Source of the DNA: JAJAZB01 sp964244295
Lineage (GTDB): Bacteria > Bacteroidota > Bacteroidia > Cytophagales > Spirosomataceae
Assembly (NCBI GenBank): GCA_964244295.1
Contig: CAXTIG010000009.1
Span: forward strand, 1-64,000
Reading direction: 5' to 3'
Length of the DNA: 64,000 nucleotides
Below, piece by piece: positions 51,706 to 59,381 of the stretch. The notes beneath the pieces are model-generated. The model ran no database searches and was not told the DNA's origin. It saw only the letters and a program-made list of their open reading frames with translations. Position 1 is the first letter of the stretch. The number at the start of each line of letters is the position of its first letter. Both the position numbers and the translations under genes were made by a program.

Positions 51706-52159
51706 CCCGCACCCCAACGACCCCTCAGAGGGGCTTGCCATCGTCATCACTCCGCAAAGCGGGGCGATGGCGTTGGCGAGCAAGGGCGGGGAAACGTAAA
51801 ATGCTCGACTTCGTCGTCAGGCCGCTTTGTCGGTGGCCCGACTTTCAAATTGAATAATAATTCCGTACTGGCCCATCAAATCGCCCAACTCGTTCAGGTA
51901 ACGACTTCGCAGTTCCTGGTACTGTTCGATGGCGAGTTGATCGGGTGCGGGTGCTTCGGAATGCTTCCGTTTTGTGGGCAATCAATTCCGCGAGACGCGA
52001 GCGGCCCATTCGTCGTAGGCGTTGGTTTCCTGCATGGCGGTAGAAAGATTCATAAGGAATCAGATGCCGAATTGGTTGAACTCCATGCACGAAGGTACGG
52101 GGTATGGACAAACCGCTGGCCGATTCGTACCTTCGCCCTATTCCCTGACACCCAGCCGC
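51706..52159. other. Intergenic region with a possible broken small gene and Uma2 leader
   Basis: The minus strand of about 51826-52051 reads MNLSTAMQETNAYDEWAARV, then is interrupted by a stop or frameshift, then EQYQELRSRYLNELGDLMGQ in another frame: a small broken gene of unknown family. The conserved Uma2 leader (CTCCATGCACGAAGGTACGG) lies at about 52082-52101. No intact gene was found. Confidence 0.5.
51826..52051 (-). pseudogene. Possible broken small gene of unknown function
   Basis: Two out-of-frame pieces (MNLSTAMQETNAYDEWAARV and QLAIEQYQELRSRYLNELGD) look like parts of one helical, coiled-coil-like protein of about 75 residues. A single insertion or deletion would join them. No homologous family is recognised. 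Confidence 0.35.
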
Positions 52160-52736
52160 ATGGAAACACTCACGCTTCGCCACAAAAGCCTGCTCGACGA
52201 CGAGGAGTTTTACCGGTTTTGCCAGGAAAACGACGAACTACGCATCGAGCGGGACGCCCACGGATTCATTCAAGTCATGGCCAATACCGGAGGAACTACG
52301 GGCCGTCGCAACCTGAAGCTGGCGGTGCGACTTGGGCTTTGGAACGAAAAAGCCCACCTTAGGAGAAGCGTTCGACTCCTCCACCGCCTTCCGCCTGCCC
52401 AGTTCTGCCGTGCGCTCACCCGATGCGGCTTGGGTGGAGCGTAGCCGTTGGGAAGCCCCCAGCGAGCGCGAGCAGGAACAATTCCCGCCGCTTTGCCCCG
52501 ATTTTGTGGTGGGACTCCTCTCCGCCAGCGACCAACTCCCGGAGGCGAAACGCAAAATGCTTGACGAATGGATGGCGAGCGGCTGCCGCCTGGCCTGGCT
52601 AATCGACCCCCAGACCCAGACCACGCACATTTTCCGCGCCAACGGGGAAATTCAAATCGTCAAAGGCTTCGACCGGGTACTTTCGGGGGAAGACGTGCTG
52701 GTGGGGTTTGAGTTGAGGGTGGGGGAGTTGGGGTAG
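52160..52736 (+). pseudogene. Uma2-family (DUF820) putative endonuclease, frameshifted
   Basis: The reading frame from ATG 52160 gives METLTLRHKSLLDDEEFYRF and RIERDAHGFIQVMANTGG, then must change frame near 52350-52360 to continue with SSTAFRLPSSAVRSPDAAWV, CPDFVVGLLSASDQLPEAKR, GCRLAWLIDPQTQTTHIF and GFDRVLSGEDVLVGFEL. This is the order of a Uma2 protein (PD-(D/E)xK fold). A single frameshift near KAHLRRS/PTLGEAF breaks it. Two further decayed copies of the same gene lie at 45.9 and 48.5 kb. Confidence 0.85.
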
Positions 52737-52778
52737 ATACTATTCCGCCAAACTTGTGTCAGTTAGGCATTAGTTCTT

Positions 52779-53039
52779 TCACCCCGCATACGCATACTTC
52801 TCCGGCAAGCCCAGGAAATCCTGAATGTGGTACACCTCGTTGGCGGCGTGGATGTCGAGCATCGTGCCGTTGATGATGGTGTAAGCCTGCCGGTCTTTCA
52901 CCGACAAGCGACGAATGGACGGGAATTTTGAAAGCGGCGCGCTGATGACGCGCCCGTCCTCGAGTTCCAACGCGATGCGCCCCCGTTCGCGGAAGGACAC
53001 CTTTTTGATGATGGGCTGCATTTGGGCAAAACCTTCCAT
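52779..53039 (-). CDS. DUF2442 protein
   Basis: The 86-residue product has the DUF2442 pattern: IKKVSFRERGRIALELEDGR, then PLSKFPSIRRLSVKDRQAYT, then IHAANEVYHIQDFLG. The family's function is not established; genes are often paired with DUF4160 genes. Here the DUF4160 gene lies two bases upstream on the same strand, so the two are co-expressed. Confidence 0.85.
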   Translation of the reverse strand: MEGFAQMQPIIKKVSFRERGRIALELEDGRVISAPLSKFPSIRRLSVKDRQAYTIINGTMLDIHAANEVYHIQDFLGLPEKYAYAG

Positions 53040-53041
53040 GT

Positions 53042-53323
53042 TCAGGTTGTCAGTTTGAGTGCTTTCACCTTTTCACCGCCTCTGGCTTTCTCGAAAGCGG
53101 CCAGCAAGTTCTCCCGGTTTTTTTCCACCAATTTACGCACTAACGTTAATTCTGATGGGGTCAGGTCTCCGTTTTTCGCAAACTCAAGGGATTCCAACCA
53201 GATTTTCGCCGCCGCCGCGTAACCTCCTTTGCTTTTCGATACGTGCAAATGCGGTGGTTCACCCATCGTGTCGAACATCACGATGAAGAAGGTCAGGTAG
53301 TTGTAAACCGCGATTTTAGGCAT
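53042..53323 (-). CDS. DUF4160 protein
   Basis: The 93-residue product has the DUF4160 hallmark GEPPHLHVSKSKGGYAAAAK, with the paired HLHV histidines, and YNYLTFFIVMFD before it. The C-terminal part is Lys/Glu-rich. The function is unknown; the DUF4160/DUF2442 pair is suspected to be a toxin-antitoxin-like module. The start at 53323 (MPKIAVYNYL) matches the family better than the ATG at 53341. Confidence 0.85.
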   Translation of the reverse strand: MPKIAVYNYLTFFIVMFDTMGEPPHLHVSKSKGGYAAAAKIWLESLEFAKNGDLTPSELTLVRKLVEKNRENLLAAFEKARGGEKVKALKLTT

Positions 53324-53340
53324 GAGCGGCCAGTTGTTCA

Positions 53341-53382
53341 AAGTCTGAAGCCAGGCCCTTGCGAAGGGATTTGGAACGGGCC
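53341..53382. repeat. AAGTCTGAAGCC repeat, copy 1
   Basis: A short palindromic unit, AAGTCTGAAGCCAGGCCC followed by GGATTTGGAACGGG, recurs at 54370-54411 and 55765-55803. The following CCTACACCCTATCG (53381-53394) is the exact complement of the left end of the triple-hairpin element at 34835-34848, so a solo element end may lie here. Confidence 0.6.
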
Positions 53383-53407
53383 TACACCCTATCGCTGGAG
53401 AGACACC

Positions 53408-54305
53408 TTACCGATTTTTGGTAAGTCCTCGTTGAATTTCAAGGACAAAGTCAGCAGCGACTTCGTTGTCTTCAGCTATTTCTTTAATGGTGAGTTTTCC
53501 TCGAATCAGAGCTTTTTTTACGGCTTCTGCTTTTACTGCCACTTCTTTTCGCTGCTCGGCCTCCTGAATCTTCTTATTTTCATTCTCCACCGCCAGCGCG
53601 TTAGCTGATAAAGTCATTTCATAGGCCATCCGTTTTTCCGGTGTCATGGCCCGTGTGTCCAACTCTTTGATGGCCGCTTCTAACCACTCCTCGTTCCAGA
53701 ACTGGGGAAACTGCTTGGGTTTGGTCGCTTTGTGTAGGGTCTTCATCGTGTAAATGACTGGGGCGGCACACCGCTTTGTCCAAATCGGTTTGAACACTGG
53801 CTAAACGCTTCCTGAATTTAGCCAGTTCTACGGTAATAAACGTCGTCTGGTCGTCTATCAGTTCGCCTTTCTCGTTTTTTAAAACGGCAACGTTATGATA
53901 ATCAGCGATGTGCGGAAATATGTTGACCGCCAAAATGCCAATGCAGTAAATCTTGGGTAAGCCCTCAAATCGGTATTTGCCTTTCCGAATCAAAGTATTC
54001 AACTGGTAGAATGAGTAGAACTTCATGCGTTGAATGAAATCGGGGTACTTGCTCAACTGCATTTCAACGATGAACTGAGTACCCCGCTCATCCACACAAG
54101 CCAGGTCGTATACGCCGCTGCGGCTGTCTTTAGTCAACCCATGAATCTCGCTTTCGATAAAATCGACCTGGGAAATTGCCAGGGGCGATTGGATGAGGGC
54201 CTGCAAGGCTCTTCGCAAGAACCGCGTGTCAGATTCATTACCGAAGGTGACCTTAAAGCCGTAATCTGAGAGGATGGAGATAAACCGCTCGTTATCGTCG
54301 TACAA
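53408..54305 (-). pseudogene. Rpn-family nuclease/transposase-like gene, frameshifted
   Basis: The 5' part (from ATG 54305) reads ISILSDYGFKVTFGNESDTR and VYDLACVDERGTQFIVEMQL, which is the PD-(D/E)xK core (D, then E-x-Q) of Rpn/PDDEXK transposase-like proteins. Around 53770 the frame shifts, and the other frame continues with FPQFWNEEWLEAAIKELDTR, MTPEKRMAYEMTLSANALAV and LTIKEIAEDNEVAADFVLEI. About 16 extra bases (GCGGTGTGCCGCCCCA) between DLDK and VIYTMKT explain the shift. The intact protein would be about 290 residues. It appears inactivated, unless frameshifting restores it. Confidence 0.82.
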
Positions 54306-54369
54306 GTCTATACGGTAAAGGTAGGAAACTACCCAAGCTTACCAACTGGGAAAGTTCCCGAGTTTTTTA

Positions 54370-54411
54370 AGTCTGAAGCTAAACCTTGTGCGGTAGAAGC
54401 TTAGAACGAAG
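54370..54411. repeat. AAGTCTGAAGC repeat, copy 2 (diverged)
   Basis: AAGTCTGAAGCTAAACC followed by GTAGAAGCTTAGAACG is a diverged copy of the unit at 55765-55803. Confidence 0.55.
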
Positions 54412-54416
54412 CAGAG

Positions 54417-54510
54417 CAAATCATCGGCTTCGTTACCGAAGGTCGCCTTGAATCGCAGCGGCGAACCGTCCGTAGTCGGAAATAATCGGGATATAAACGC
54501 CGGTTTCCAT
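54417..54510 (-). pseudogene. Remnant of a second Rpn-type gene (5' end)
   Basis: From ATG 54510 the minus strand reads METGVYIPIISDYG, the typical beginning of this family. After a frameshift FKATFGNEADD-like codons follow, then the match is lost. It lies upstream of the Rpn-type pseudogene at 53408-54305 in the same direction. Confidence 0.6.
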
Positions 54511-54569
54511 GCGGCAAAGTTAGCGGAAGCGAGGGTATTGTGGCGCTTGAGGTAGTAGGTTGAACGGAG

Positions 54570-54855
54570 ATTTGGGTCAGTTTTTAACTGAAATCAATAT
54601 GGATTTCACTGCTGAAAAGGCAATTTCAAACTGCTAAAAAATAGACTCAAGTCGCAGACTTGCGCCAGGATGACTCGTTCAAGTCTGTGACCGGGCGGCG
54701 TACCGCTTGGACGCAAATTTTTGTCAGTTTTTAACTGACTTTTGCTATAATTCCGTTGCTGAAAAGGCAGTTGCAAACTGCCAACAAATTGCGTCCAAGC
54801 GGTACGCCGCCCGGTCACAGACTTGAACGAGTCGTTCGCAGACTTGCGCCAGTCG
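54570..54855. repeat. Composite repeat: 45-bp inverted arms with flanking direct repeats
   Basis: Arms 54672-54716 and 54789-54833 are exact reverse complements (core CAAGTCTGTGACCGGGCGGC). TCGCAGACTTGCGCCAG flanks them directly on both sides (54653-54669, 54836-54852). A unit like GTCAGTTTTTAACTGA ... GCTGAAAAGGCA occurs twice (about 54575-54640 and 54719-54782). The spacing is not regular, so it is not a CRISPR array. Confidence 0.85.
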
Positions 54856-55130
54856 GGGATTTGATGCCAATCCCTTCCGTTTGTATTGGTATTTACCATA
54901 AAAGGAAACTGTTTCGGACGTTAGATCAAGGGTTCGTCAGTTTTGTGTAAGGGTCATTGCAGCCCATTTTACTTGAATTGAAGGTGGACCTGCACCCCGA
55001 CCTATTTTATGTCTCTTACCACACATCGGTGAAATGGATTTAACTAAAGCGTAGCTGAACGCCAGAATAAAAGAGCATTTCCAACGGAAGCGATGGTGTC
55101 CGCGAGCGAGGACACCAATATTCGTCTAAC

Positions 55131-55640
55131 TTACTTATCATAGAGCATTATAGAACCCGGAATTTGAATGCAATATTCATATTTTAATGCCAATCCTTTT
55201 TCGCTTTTGGCTCCTTTAAAAAATATGAGTAATACCTTCTTTTTAATATTATCAAAATATTGAACAGCTTCATATGCTTCCCTCTCATTGCTGTATTTGC
55301 CTGTCGTTTTAAACTTAGGAAATCTTTTTGGAAAATCACGGGCTTCCAAAAAATAACTTAAAGGCTCATTAAATTCGACTGAGAATGAGCTAACCATGTC
55401 TCTATTTTTAGAATCATCTAAATTTATAAATTCAGCAGTTTTATTATTTTTAAATCCATATGTAGTGCCAGATTTTTCGGAAACTTTCGCGATACTCCGG
55501 AATCCTTTCTGTTCCAATTTTTTTACCACTACGAAATACTGCTGTCCAATCATTTGATTAATCTCATTTACTGTAAATGACTGCGAATTTGCAGTTAATG
55601 AAACAAGACAAGCCAATAAGCTAAGTGTAATATGTCTCAT
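55131..55640 (-). CDS. Secreted protein of unknown function, AT-rich
   Basis: The 169-residue product has a signal peptide (MRHITLSLLACLVSLTANSQ) and a small soluble domain (VNEINQMIGQQYFVVVKKLE, KFKTTGKYSNEREAYEAVQY). I recognise no family. Its DNA is far more AT-rich than almost every other gene in the window, and it is surrounded by repeats and gene remnants, so recent acquisition is likely. It might be a single-gene accessory factor. Confidence 0.65.
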   Translation of the reverse strand: MRHITLSLLACLVSLTANSQSFTVNEINQMIGQQYFVVVKKLEQKGFRSIAKVSEKSGTTYGFKNNKTAEFINLDDSKNRDMVSSFSVEFNEPLSYFLEARDFPKRFPKFKTTGKYSNEREAYEAVQYFDNIKKKVLLIFFKGAKSEKGLALKYEYCIQIPGSIMLYDK

Positions 55641-56117
55641 TATCTTACGATTTTTGTTTTTTGCTCAACTGGTTTTGTTTGTCAAAAAATTTGGCCTGTT
55701 ACTGGAACGCTGTCTAACGAGTGTTAAGCAAACTAACTCAGGTGTTCATCCAAGTTGTTCCAAGTCTGAAGCCAAGCCCTGTGCGGCAGCGACTTGGAAC
55801 GGCTATGAAATCCAGTCTTTAGACTGTTTTCCCTTCTTCTCAATCTCCTGAAAATTCTCTTCCGCCCCCAATTTACAAACTCCCACCCAATCCACCAAGC
55901 CCACGCCCAAATTTTGTTAGCGGCTCCAGCGTCAGCCCATACCATCCCCCATTCTGCCCCCGCTTCCCCCCTGATTTCCACCCCAATCCATCACCAGCAG
56001 CCAATTCCCCGCCTTAACCGCCTTCAATAAATCCCCCAACCTGCGGGAACTTGCCCCTCCCGCCAACCCGGAATTTTGTGCATGGGTGAAAAATCCCGTG
56101 TTAAACAAAATCCGATT
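55641..56117. other. Intergenic region upstream of the second SusC gene
   Basis: This 477-base gap holds an AAGTCTGAAGCC repeat (55765-55803) and a C-rich stretch (55855-56060) without recognisable coding. The promoter of the SusC gene should lie here, but I could not place it. No gene was recognised. Confidence 0.55.
55765..55803. repeat. AAGTCTGAAGCC repeat, copy 3
   Basis: GTTCCAAGTCTGAAGCC and the closing GCGACTTGGAAC pair as a 10-bp stem (GTTCCAAGTC/GACTTGGAAC). This is the best-preserved of the three copies. Confidence 0.7.
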
Positions 56118-59100
56118 ATGACTAAACTTCAACGAATCAAAGGGGTGGTGTTGATCCTCGCGCTATGGGCTTCTGGCGGGGCCTGGGCGCAGGATCGCAT
56201 CGTGACGGGCACCGTGCGCGGGGGAGGGAACAATGAAACACTGCCGGGTGCCAACGTGACGGTCAAGGGCCGCACGACCGGGGCCGTCACCGACGCCACG
56301 GGCCGGTACCAGGTGAGCGTACCCACCGGCGAGGTCACGCTGGTGTTTTCGTCGGTGGGGTATAAACGTCAGGAGGCCGCCGTCGGCTCGCGGAGCGTGG
56401 TGGACGTGAGTCTGGGCGAGGAAGACGCCGTGCTGAGCGAGGTGGTCGTGACGGCTTCGGCCATCGAGCGCGACAAAAAAACGCTGGGTTACGCCGTGAC
56501 CAACCTCAAAAGCGAGGAATTTACGAAGGCCAGCGAGTCGAATCTGCTTCGCTCCCTGCAAGGCCGGGTGGCCGGGGTGCAGATTTCGGGCGCGACGGGT
56601 TCCGCCGGGGGCGCCACACGGGTGGTAATCCGGGGGGCGCAGTCGTTCAACGGCAACAACCAGCCGATTTACGTGGTCGACGGGGTCATCATTTCCAACA
56701 ACAACACCACCTCGCCAGGGGCGGGCACCGGCCTTAACCTGGGCGATAACCTCAACAACGGGGTGGACATCACCAACCGGGCGGGCGACATCGACCCCAA
56801 CAACGTCGAGTCGGTTTCCATCCTCAAAGGCCCGGCGGCTTCGGCGCTCTACGGCTCGCAGGCGGCTTCGGGGGCCATCATCATCACGACCAAGAACCGG
56901 AGTAAAAACGCCCCGAAGTCGCAAATCAGCCTCAACACGGCCTGGACCTTCGAGAATCCGCTCCGCCTGCCCGATTTTCAGAATACCTTCGGCAGCGGCT
57001 TCGACGGCGTGTACCAAACCCAGAACAATGTAAGCTGGGGCCCGAAAATGGAAGGCCAGCTCGTGCCGAACTGGCGCACCGAAGGCCTCGTGGCCAACGG
57101 CGACCAAGCCGAGCAGGACTCGATTCCCTTCGTGGCCTATCCCAACAACGTCCGCGATTTCTTCCAAACCGGCGTCACGCGCAACCTGTCGCTATCGCTT
57201 TCGGGGAATACCGGCACGGCCAACTACTCGCTGGGCGTGTCGGACGTGAACCAAACGTCGATGATTCCCAACACGAAGTACCGCCGCACGTCGGTGAGCC
57301 TGGGCGCGGGCACGAAGCTGTTCAACGACAAAGTCGAGACGAGTTTCTCGCTGACCTACACCAACTCCGGCGGCGACCGGGGCGTGCAGGGACAAACCCG
57401 CGCCAGCATCCTGCAAACCATCCTGAACACGCCCCGCAACGTGAGCATTGTCGACCAAAAGGAGTACAACGACCCGCGTTATGACCTCCGGGGCTACTAC
57501 CTGGCCGATTTCCGGAATAATCCGTATTGGTTGCTGGACAAGGACTTGCTCCGGGACAACGTCAACCGGATTTTTGGGAACGCGCAGGTCGTGTACAAAC
57601 CCGCGTCCTGGCTGAACGTAACTTACCGCATCGGGACGGATATTTTCGCCGACTACCGCAAACAAACCTTCTCGAAAGGCACCGTTGGGGTCGTCGATGG
57701 TCGGTATCTGGAAGACAACACGCTGTTTAAAAGCCTGATTTCAGACCTGATCGTAACCGTAAACCGCGACATCACCCCCGACCTGAACGCCCGGCTCATT
57801 CTGGGGCACAACCTCCAGGACCGGAACCTGTCGCGGGCGGTGGCCGACGGGCAACCGCTCATCGTTCCCGATTTTTACGACCTGAGCAACGTGGCGACCA
57901 TCGTCAACAACCGGGGTGACATCCGTTCGCGCATTTTCGGCGTGTACGGCGATTTGCAACTGTCCTTCCGCGATTACCTCTTCCTGAGCGTGACGGGCCG
58001 CAACGACTGGGCTTCGACGCTTCCCAAAGCGAACCGGTCGTTTTTTTACCCCGGCACGAGCCTGAGTTTCGTCTTCACGGAAGGCATCAAGTCCATCAAC
58101 GAATTGCCCTGGTTGAGCTACGGGAAACTCCGGGCCAACATTGCTTCGGTGGGGAAAGTGGCCGATCCCTACGTGCTCAACCCGGTTTTCGTGCGCTCCG
58201 ACATCACCGATGGGTTCCAGGGGCAATACCAGTTTCCGTTCAACGGGGTGCCTGGCTTCCGGGTGGGCAACGTGCGGGGTAATGCCAACCTGCGGTCGGA
58301 GTTGACCACGTCGTGGGAAATTGGCACCGACCTCCAGTTTTTCCGGAACCGGTTGGGCATCGACTTTACCTACTACCATTCCACGAGCAAAAATCAGATC
58401 GTAGCCGTGCCGATTTCGAGTACTTCGGGCTTCAACTCGCAGACGCTCAACGCCGGAACGATGGAAAACAAAGGAATCGAACTGCTCGTGACGGGGTCCC
58501 CCCTGCGCACCAAGAGCGGTTTCCGCTGGGACATTTCGGTGAATTACACCCGCAACCGCAACCTGGTCACCGAACTCTACAACCCGCTGGCCCCGGTCGG
58601 CCTCGGGGGATTAGGCACGGTGGGCTTGCAGGCCCGGTTGGGCGAACCCTACGGCACCTTTTTCGGCTCGAAAATGCTCCGCGATCCACAAGGCAACGTC
58701 GTCGTAAACGCCACGACGGGCCGTCCCCTGGCCGACCCGGTGCAGGCGGCGCTGGGCAACATTCAGCCCGATTTTACGGCGGGTTTGAGCAACACGCTTT
58801 CGTTTAAAGGCGTCACACTCAACGCGCTGTTCGACACCCGGCAGGGCGGCAAATTCTACTCGCAAACCATCTCGGCCAGCCGCTTTACGGGCATTACCGA
58901 AGAAACGACGTTCAACGACCGGCAGCCGTTTATCTACGAAAACTCCGTCATCAAAAACGCCGACGGCAGTTATTCGCCTAACACCGTGCAGACGGGTGGA
59001 TTCAACTACTGGTCGACGATTTCCAACATCGGTGAAAACTCGCTGTTCGATGCCTCGTTCGTCAAACTCCGCGAAGTGAGCCTGAGCTACGGCCTGCCCA

Positions 59101-59300
59101 AAACCCTGCTGAGTAAAGTCGGCCTGACGGCCCTGCAACTCTCGCTCATTGGTCGGAACCTGGCGCTGTGGACGCCCAAATCCCAACCCACCGTGGACCC
59201 GGAGGTGAGTTCGTTCGGCACGGGCAATAACCAGGGTTTCGAGTTTTACGCCTATCCCAGTTCGCGGAGTTATGGGTTTAGCGTGAAGGTGACGCTGTAA
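56118..59300 (+). CDS. SusC/RagA-like TonB-dependent outer-membrane transporter
   Basis: The 1060-residue product has a signal peptide (MTKLQRIKGVVLILALWASG), a carboxypeptidase-regulatory-like domain (about 27-105: VTGTVRGGGNNETLPGANVT), the plug (about 120-245: LLRSLQGRVAGVQISGATGS, QSFNGNNQPIYVVDGVIISN) and a long beta-barrel. There is no STN domain, and no sigma/FecR genes are near, so regulation differs from the first SusC. The start at 56118 was chosen for the signal peptide. The SusD gene follows after 81 bases. Confidence 0.94.
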   Translation: MTKLQRIKGVVLILALWASGGAWAQDRIVTGTVRGGGNNETLPGANVTVKGRTTGAVTDATGRYQVSVPTGEVTLVFSSVGYKRQEAAVGSRSVVDVSLGEEDAVLSEVVVTASAIERDKKTLGYAVTNLKSEEFTKASESNLLRSLQGRVAGVQISGATGSAGGATRVVIRGAQSFNGNNQPIYVVDGVIISNNNTTSPGAGTGLNLGDNLNNGVDITNRAGDIDPNNVESVSILKGPAASALYGSQAASGAIIITTKNRSKNAPKSQISLNTAWTFENPLRLPDFQNTFGSGFDGVYQTQNNVSWGPKMEGQLVPNWRTEGLVANGDQAEQDSIPFVAYPNNVRDFFQTGVTRNLSLSLSGNTGTANYSLGVSDVNQTSMIPNTKYRRTSVSLGAGTKLFNDKVETSFSLTYTNSGGDRGVQGQTRASILQTILNTPRNVSIVDQKEYNDPRYDLRGYYLADFRNNPYWLLDKDLLRDNVNRIFGNAQVVYKPASWLNVTYRIGTDIFADYRKQTFSKGTVGVVDGRYLEDNTLFKSLISDLIVTVNRDITPDLNARLILGHNLQDRNLSRAVADGQPLIVPDFYDLSNVATIVNNRGDIRSRIFGVYGDLQLSFRDYLFLSVTGRNDWASTLPKANRSFFYPGTSLSFVFTEGIKSINELPWLSYGKLRANIASVGKVADPYVLNPVFVRSDITDGFQGQYQFPFNGVPGFRVGNVRGNANLRSELTTSWEIGTDLQFFRNRLGIDFTYYHSTSKNQIVAVPISSTSGFNSQTLNAGTMENKGIELLVTGSPLRTKSGFRWDISVNYTRNRNLVTELYNPLAPVGLGGLGTVGLQARLGEPYGTFFGSKMLRDPQGNVVVNATTGRPLADPVQAALGNIQPDFTAGLSNTLSFKGVTLNALFDTRQGGKFYSQTISASRFTGITEETTFNDRQPFIYENSVIKNADGSYSPNTVQTGGFNYWSTISNIGENSLFDASFVKLREVSLSYGLPKTLLSKVGLTALQLSLIGRNLALWTPKSQPTVDPEVSSFGTGNNQGFEFYAYPSSRSYGFSVKVTL

Positions 59301-59381
59301 CCAGTTGGTGGGGTTTAGTTTTTGGGGAGGGGTTTCCAACCCGACCGAACCACCCCAACCCATTCCCAAAAAAACAACCAC

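Larger units (their letters stand above)
54306..55130. other. Repeat-rich region without intact gene
   Basis: This stretch contains the Rpn remnant (54417-54510), the AAGTCTGAAGCT repeat and the 54570-54855 repeat cluster. From about 54860 it becomes AT-rich and I see nothing else recognisable. No intact gene was found. Confidence 0.6.

Noticed and set aside
54570..54855. Possible CRISPR array
   Set aside because: The repeats are inverted and unequal in length and spacing, and no cas gene is in the window.
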